Shown piece by piece: positions 6,084 to 10,154 of a stretch of DNA of 10,154 nt (the first letter of the stretch is position 1; every line of letters begins with the position of its first letter). Under the pieces are notes generated by a model. That model ran no database searches and was not told the origin of the DNA. It was given only the letters and a program-made list of their open reading frames with translations. The position numbers and the translations under genes were made by a program. This stretch comes from an uncultured Moraxella sp. (GTDB lineage: Bacteria > Pseudomonadota > Gammaproteobacteria > Pseudomonadales > Moraxellaceae): NCBI GenBank assembly GCA_943908405.1, contig CALTTE010000069.1:1-10154 (forward strand), given 5' to 3'.

Positions 6084-7137
6084 AATGCGTATAGCAAAAC
6101 GCACTTAACCGCTTGTGCATTACATCATAATCATCAAAGGCGTGCTGACACGTTGCCAAAACACTGCCCTGCCACGCTGGTAACTGTGCTTTCATTATGG
6201 CAAGCCGTCCAGTTTGTGGGCTTTTATTCATTTGTGGGGTTTTATTCATTTGTGGAGTTTTATCCAAATAAGTCAGCGTTTGAACCACCCCTGCTCTATC
6301 GTTACAAATCAATGCCACATCACAGCCCGCCCCCAATGCCGCTTGCACCCGCTCTGGCATATCGCCCACCACTTGGGCAGCCGTCATTGACAAATCATCA
6401 GAAAACAACACCCCATCAAAGCCCAATTTGTGCCGAATAATGTCCTGTAACCACACACAAGAAAAGCCAGCAGGCTTATCGTCCACTTGATTAAAAACAA
6501 CGTGGGCGGGCATTAGTGCTGCCAGTTTGGGCAAATTTGCTACAAATACCGACAAATCACTTGCCCAAATCTCATCAAAACTACGGCCGTCATAAACGGC
6601 ACTGGTATGCGAATCATTAAGCGTACTGCCGTGTCCTGGAAAATGCTTGCCTGTTGCTACCATACCTGCCTTATTCATTCCATCAATCACAGCCTCTGAC
6701 AAGGCAATGCACACGCTAGGCGAACGATGAAATGCCCTATCGCCAATCACCAAACTGCCATTATCAATATCCAAAACAGGGGCAAAAGACATATCCACCC
6801 CCACCGCCAACACCTCACACGCCAGCACATAGCCCACCGCAAAGGCAAGACTTTTGGCAAAGGCTGGATTGGTGTCATACGCCTGACCAATACGCCCCAT
6901 CGCAGGCAATGGCGTAAAACCCTCACGCAACCTTGCCACCCGTCCGCCTTCTTGGTCAATGCCAATAACAAGATTTGGGTTAATGGCACGCACCTCATCG
7001 GTTAATTGCCGAACTTGGGCAGGGCTTTGCACGTTTTTGGCAAATAAAATCAGCCCAGCAATCTTAGGATTTGTCAAAATCGCCTTGTCCTCATCGCTAA
7101 GACAAGTCCCTGCCACATCAATCATCAGTGCCATCAT
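6082..7137 (-). CDS. nagZ: Beta-N-acetylhexosaminidase NagZ (peptidoglycan recycling)
   Basis: This 351 aa glycoside hydrolase family 3 enzyme is cytoplasmic. It removes N-acetylglucosamine from anhydro-muropeptides during cell wall recycling and so influences AmpC-type beta-lactamase induction where AmpR is present. Diagnostic motifs are IGIDQEGGRVARLR (58-71), KHFPGHG (164-170) followed by DSH with the acid/base loop histidine (H177), and LFSDDLSM (244-251) with the nucleophile Asp (D247). The start at 7137 has AAGGAG at 7143-7148 with a 5-nt spacer; the adjacent ATG at 7134 would also fit. A repeated KTPQMN insert at about 293-308 expands a loop in the C-terminal part. No signal peptide is present. 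Confidence 0.93.
   Translation of the reverse strand: MMALMIDVAGTCLSDEDKAILTNPKIAGLILFAKNVQSPAQVRQLTDEVRAINPNLVIGIDQEGGRVARLREGFTPLPAMGRIGQAYDTNPAFAKSLAFAVGYVLACEVLAVGVDMSFAPVLDIDNGSLVIGDRAFHRSPSVCIALSEAVIDGMNKAGMVATGKHFPGHGSTLNDSHTSAVYDGRSFDEIWASDLSVFVANLPKLAALMPAHVVFNQVDDKPAGFSCVWLQDIIRHKLGFDGVLFSDDLSMTAAQVVGDMPERVQAALGAGCDVALICNDRAGVVQTLTYLDKTPQMNKTPQMNKSPQTGRLAIMKAQLPAWQGSVLATCQHAFDDYDVMHKRLSAFCYTH
6214..6261. repeat. 18-bp tandem repeat inside nagZ
   Basis: About 2.7 copies of an 18-bp unit encode KTPQMN-KTPQMN-KSPQ in NagZ. On the plus strand the unit reads TTTTATTCATTTGTGGGG with small changes. Because 18 is a multiple of three, copy-number change would alter loop length without breaking the frame. 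Confidence 0.85.
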
Positions 7138-7514
7138 CTACTCTCCTTTATTATCACCACATTACATAACATCCAAAACAGCAACCCAAGCCCCAAAACC
7201 TATTTGCCAAGCCCTAAAGCCCATAACAAGGAAGCCCATCATATAGTTAAACATCAACAAGATTTACCCAAATCCAAACAGTCAAATCTTACACCAAACT
7301 TCAACAATTCGCCATTATTGTAACAATCCATCATAAGCCAGCGATAGCAAACCCCCAAACATCACCTTAACAAAACACCCCAACAAATCAAAAGCTTCAA
7401 TAAATCAACAGCCTTATTTAATTTTAACAGCTGACAAACCAAACTTTAATCAATGCTTTTGGTCAATGCGTTTTGGTCTCAATCAAACCTCAATAAAATC
7501 AATCCTCACAATAA

Positions 7515-7540
7515 AAACCCTAATAATAAACCCTAATAAT
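7515..7540. repeat. Perfect 13-bp tandem duplication upstream of prc
   Basis: AAACCCTAATAAT is present twice without a gap, at 7515-7527 and 7528-7540. It ends about 45 bp upstream of the prc -35 box. Its role, if any, is unknown; it may simply be a slippage duplication. Confidence 0.8.
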
Positions 7541-7584
7541 CAATGTAGCATTATTTTAGCATTTTTAGAAAAAGACAACCAAAA

Positions 7585-7613
7585 TTGCACGGATAGCAAA
7601 TTTTAGTTATGAT
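7585..7613 (+). promoter_or_regulatory. Sigma70 promoter of prc
   Basis: TTGCAC (7585-7590) and TATGAT (7608-7613) are separated by 17 bp, a good match to consensus. Transcription would start near 7620, giving a leader of about 25 nt that carries AAGGA at 7636-7640, 5 nt before the ATG at 7646. Confidence 0.7.
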
Positions 7614-7645
7614 AAGATAACGCTTTTTATTAAATAAGGATAACA

Positions 7646-9916
7646 ATGTATCAAAATAACACCCCAAAACCCGCAACCTGCAACACCTCAAAAACCCGCA
7701 ACCAAAAAACCCAATGGCTGATTGGGGCGGTTGTTGCTATACTTAGTACCAGTGCCATCGCCCAAAGCCACATCAAAGCCACCAGTGCTACCAATAACAG
7801 CGTGGGCTTTACACCCAATTCTGCCCAAAAAATGACAACCCAAAAAGTCGCTTTACTGCTTGATAAAGAGCATTATCTTGACCAGCGATTTGATGCCAAA
7901 GCAGGGGCAAAGGCTTTGGCAATGCATATGGACAACTTAGACCCCAATCATACACTGTTTTTGCAATCCGATATTGATGAATTTACCCAAAAATACGCCG
8001 ACACCTATGCCAAGCGATTAAAACGTGGTGATTTGTCAGCAGGCATTGAGATTTTTGAGCGGTATCGCACTCGCTCCAACGAATACTACCATTATGCCAA
8101 AGATTTGTTAAATAACAAGAATTTAAATTTAAACACCAACCAAAGCATTATTTTGGACCGTGAAAAATTACCCCATTTTCATAATACCAAAGAGCAAAAA
8201 AACTACTGGAAAAACCAAACATTATCGGCATTGATTGCCCTAACGCTTGCCCAAGACAGCGAAAAAGCCCGAGATGAAGCCTATAAAGAACACCCTGAAC
8301 TTTCACGAGGGCAAGATTTAATCAAAGCTGAAACACGCACGCCCAAAGAGATTTTGTTAAGACGGCTAGAACGCCAAGAAGCCCAATTACAACGCCTTAA
8401 AAACGATGAAATTATGGAGACGGTGCTAAACAGTGCTATGCTGTCTTATGACCCGCATAGCAATTATTTTGCCCCCATACAGGCTGATGAAATCCAAGCC
8501 CAATCCAATTTACAACTTGAAGGGATTGGCGTGTCTATCCGCCCTGACCGCAAAAATCCCGATTATACACGCATTATGACATTGGTGGACGGTGGACCTG
8601 CCGCCAAAACAGGGCAAATTCGCCCTAATGATTTGATTTTGGGGGTCGCCCAAGAAGACCAACCAATGGTAGATGTGGTCGGCTTTAGCACCCGTGAGAT
8701 TGTAGCGTTGATTCGTGGCAAGCGTGGCACGTCCGTTACCATCAAAGTCAAACAGCCCAACAGCCCAGATGCATCAGCCCGTAACGTTACTATTGTCCGT
8801 GATGTCATCACCCAAGAAGAATTAGGCGTACAGCACCGTGTGATTGAGATGGATTATCAAGGACGCCCCAAAAAAGTGGGGGTGATAGAAATCCCCAGTT
8901 TTTATCTAAACTTTAAGGCACATAGAAGCGGTGCAAGTAACTATAAAAGCGTTAGTGAAGACACCAAAAATGCCCTATTGGACTTAAACAAACAAGGCAT
9001 TGATGGGCTGGTTATTGATTTGCGTGGCAATCCAGGTGGGTCGCTTGATGAAGTGGCAAAAATGATTGGCTATTTTATCAAATCAGGGCCTGTTGTCCAA
9101 ATCCGAGACAACCAAGGTGGCGTTAGCATTTATACCGACAACGACAACAAAGCACTCTACCAAGGCGAGCTTGTCGTCATTACCGACTTGGCATCAGCGT
9201 CCGCCAGCGAAATTTTTGCCGCCGCCATTCAAGATTATGGGCGTGGACTAATCGTGGGTAGCACCACCACAGGCAAAGGCTCAGCCCAATCCCAGCGAGA
9301 AGATTTGGCACTGGGCATTGCCAATATTACCCAGCGTAAATTTTATCGTATCACAGGGGGTAGCACCCAAAATAAAGGCGTTGTGCCTGATGTGTCATTG
9401 GTCAATATCTATGAGGGGGCAAATTTTGGTGAGCGTAGCTACAAAAACCCCTTAGCTTGGGATACCATAAGAACCGCCCCATTCAAACCCTATGGCAAAT
9501 ATTCCAATGCCTTAATCAAACACCTCAACAAACAATCGCAAGCACGGCAAAAAGCCAATCCGCAGTTTAATTATTTGGTTCAACTAAACGCCATTCGGGC
9601 AATGGACGACGATAAAAAGCCAATAGCGGTCAATCTAAGCAAGCGTAAACAAAAAGCCAACACCATTGAGCAAAAAACCCTGATGGCGGCAAATATGCGA
9701 CAGCAAGCAACAGGTGAAGCCCCTTATACCGACTGGGCGACTTATCAAGCCAGCCTTGATGCCTTATTTGAGGAGCGTAGCACAATGAAAGAAAACGAAC
9801 GCCCCAAATTGCCCGAAAACGAAGCTTTTGTGTTGGAAGCGGCGGCCATTATGTTTGACAGCATCGCCTTTGACAGCAACAGCGGCACAAATCTTAATAG
9901 CATTGCACCCAATTAA
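7646..9916 (+). CDS. prc: Tail-specific (carboxy-terminal processing) protease Prc/Tsp
   Basis: This 756 aa S41-family periplasmic serine protease trims or degrades proteins from their C-termini; in E. coli the homologue processes PBP3 and controls the cell wall hydrolase MepS. A hydrophobic signal segment (WLIGAVVAILSTSAIAQ, about 24-40) with probable cleavage after AIA directs export. A PDZ domain lies around 290-370 (LEGIGVSIRPD, GGPAAKTGQIRPNDLILGV). The protease core has VIDLRGNPGGSLDEV (456-470) and SASASEIFAAAIQDYGRG...TTGKG. By spacing with E. coli Tsp the Ser/Asp/Lys catalytic residues are S519, D530 and K544. The C-terminal ~150 residues form the usual basic Tsp tail domain. The start is well set by AAGGA at 7636-7640. 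The gene is complete and stands alone on the plus strand with its own promoter. Confidence 0.95.
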   Translation: MYQNNTPKPATCNTSKTRNQKTQWLIGAVVAILSTSAIAQSHIKATSATNNSVGFTPNSAQKMTTQKVALLLDKEHYLDQRFDAKAGAKALAMHMDNLDPNHTLFLQSDIDEFTQKYADTYAKRLKRGDLSAGIEIFERYRTRSNEYYHYAKDLLNNKNLNLNTNQSIILDREKLPHFHNTKEQKNYWKNQTLSALIALTLAQDSEKARDEAYKEHPELSRGQDLIKAETRTPKEILLRRLERQEAQLQRLKNDEIMETVLNSAMLSYDPHSNYFAPIQADEIQAQSNLQLEGIGVSIRPDRKNPDYTRIMTLVDGGPAAKTGQIRPNDLILGVAQEDQPMVDVVGFSTREIVALIRGKRGTSVTIKVKQPNSPDASARNVTIVRDVITQEELGVQHRVIEMDYQGRPKKVGVIEIPSFYLNFKAHRSGASNYKSVSEDTKNALLDLNKQGIDGLVIDLRGNPGGSLDEVAKMIGYFIKSGPVVQIRDNQGGVSIYTDNDNKALYQGELVVITDLASASASEIFAAAIQDYGRGLIVGSTTTGKGSAQSQREDLALGIANITQRKFYRITGGSTQNKGVVPDVSLVNIYEGANFGERSYKNPLAWDTIRTAPFKPYGKYSNALIKHLNKQSQARQKANPQFNYLVQLNAIRAMDDDKKPIAVNLSKRKQKANTIEQKTLMAANMRQQATGEAPYTDWATYQASLDALFEERSTMKENERPKLPENEAFVLEAAAIMFDSIAFDSNSGTNLNSIAPN

Positions 9917-9968
9917 ATAAACTTTTGCAAGGCATACTTGTCAATAAGGTACGCTTGCCAATACAGCC

Positions 9969-10024
9969 TTTGGCACACAAATCCGCCCAAATAATCGTTG
10001 TTGTTTGGGCGAGTGTATGCCAAA
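9969..10024 (+). terminator. Long bipartite hairpin downstream of prc
   Basis: An outer stem TTTGGCACACA (9969-9979) pairs with TGTATGCCAAA (10014-10024) with one mismatch. Inside it, CGCCCAAA (9984-9991) pairs perfectly with TTTGGGCG (10004-10011). It lies about 50 nt after the prc stop, where a terminator is expected. Only a broken T/G-rich stretch follows instead of a T run, so it may be a 3' stability structure or act for both strands. Confidence 0.45.
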
Positions 10025-10099
10025 TTGTTGATGTTGTCATTAGGGCAAGTTATTTTAAATCAAATCATCTTAAATCAAGTCATTATGGCATTTTCCATA

Positions 10100-10154
10100 T
10101 TTAAAACATTTAACTTTAAAACATTTAACTTTAAAACATTTAACTTTAAAACAT
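10100..10154. repeat. 15-bp tandem repeat array running off the window
   Basis: TTTAAAACATTTAAC is repeated perfectly at 10100-10114, 10115-10129 and 10130-10144, with ten bases of a fourth copy at 10145-10154. The array continues beyond the window, so its total length is unknown. The unit is entirely A+T except for its two C. It lies in noncoding DNA downstream of prc. Confidence 0.92.

Larger units (their letters stand above)
7138..7645. other. 508-bp divergent intergenic region between nagZ and prc
   Basis: No gene is supported here. The left half is rich in CCCAA/AAACC-type runs without ORFs on either strand worth calling. The right part holds the 13-bp tandem duplication and the prc promoter. 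It must also contain the nagZ promoter, but I cannot pick one with confidence: a TATGAT-like box near 7240 on the minus strand lacks a good -35. No tRNA or known regulatory RNA is recognisable. Confidence 0.5.

Noticed and set aside
6153..7005. Several plus-strand open frames across nagZ
   Set aside because: They are antisense to a complete NagZ with all motifs and have repetitive, non-protein-like composition.
7515..7540. Start of a CRISPR array or operator pair
   Set aside because: There are only two abutting 13-bp copies with no spacers and no dyad symmetry typical of an operator.
9917..9958. Imperfect inverted repeat immediately after the prc stop (TTGCAAGGCATAC with GTACGCTTGCCAA)
   Set aside because: Pairing needs two bulges and a mismatch and no T run follows. 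The hairpin at 9969-10024 is the better candidate.

Overview
The window looks like chromosome from a Moraxella-type gammaproteobacterium (Moraxellaceae). This rests on gene content (Prc, NagZ, UbiC and the start of what looks like glyA), the A+T-rich but C-run-rich codon style, and several short repeat tracts. The assignment is an inference; no rRNA or other marker is present to fix the genus.

Layout, left to right. Positions 1-48 (minus) hold the first 16 codons of a probable glyA. Positions 49-230 are its leader, with a 16-bp-period repeat and a possible promoter. Positions 231-5231 (minus) carry a four-gene DNA-phosphorothioation (Dnd-type) operon, transcribed from right to left: dndC (PAPS-reductase-like sulfurtransferase), a 71-76 aa small protein, dndD (SMC/RecF-like ATPase) and a 526 aa FtsK/HerA-type motor. 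The genes are fused end to end: dndC and the small gene overlap, 9 bp separate the small gene from dndD, and the dndD stop codon directly abuts the start of the motor gene. A good sigma70 promoter lies just before dndC. Positions 5312-5968 (minus) encode chorismate lyase UbiC, 6082-7137 (minus) encode NagZ, 7138-7645 is a noncoding divergent intergenic region, 7646-9916 (plus) encodes the tail-specific protease Prc, and 9917-10154 ends in hairpins and a 15-bp tandem repeat that runs off the window.

The main discovery is at the 5' end of dndC. The promoter is followed by an ATG at 5231-5229 that runs into a tract of ten C on the coding strand (G10 at 5212-5221). With ten C this ATG reads into a 39-codon dead end. 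With 8 or 11 C it joins the dndC frame exactly and supplies the N-terminal residues that the 5160 ATG start lacks. This has the architecture of a phase-variable ON/OFF switch by slipped-strand mispairing, here controlling a DNA backbone sulfur-modification system; the copy shown reads as OFF or N-terminally truncated. dndB, dndE, dndA and dndFGH are not in the window. The small protein may stand in for DndE, and the FtsK-like motor may be the effector or a partner, but both are inferences.

The flanking genes are ordinary housekeeping genes: ubiquinone synthesis, peptidoglycan recycling, periplasmic proteolysis and one-carbon metabolism. The Dnd block therefore looks like an accessory insertion between ubiC and glyA. 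It appears by eye more A+T-rich than its neighbours.
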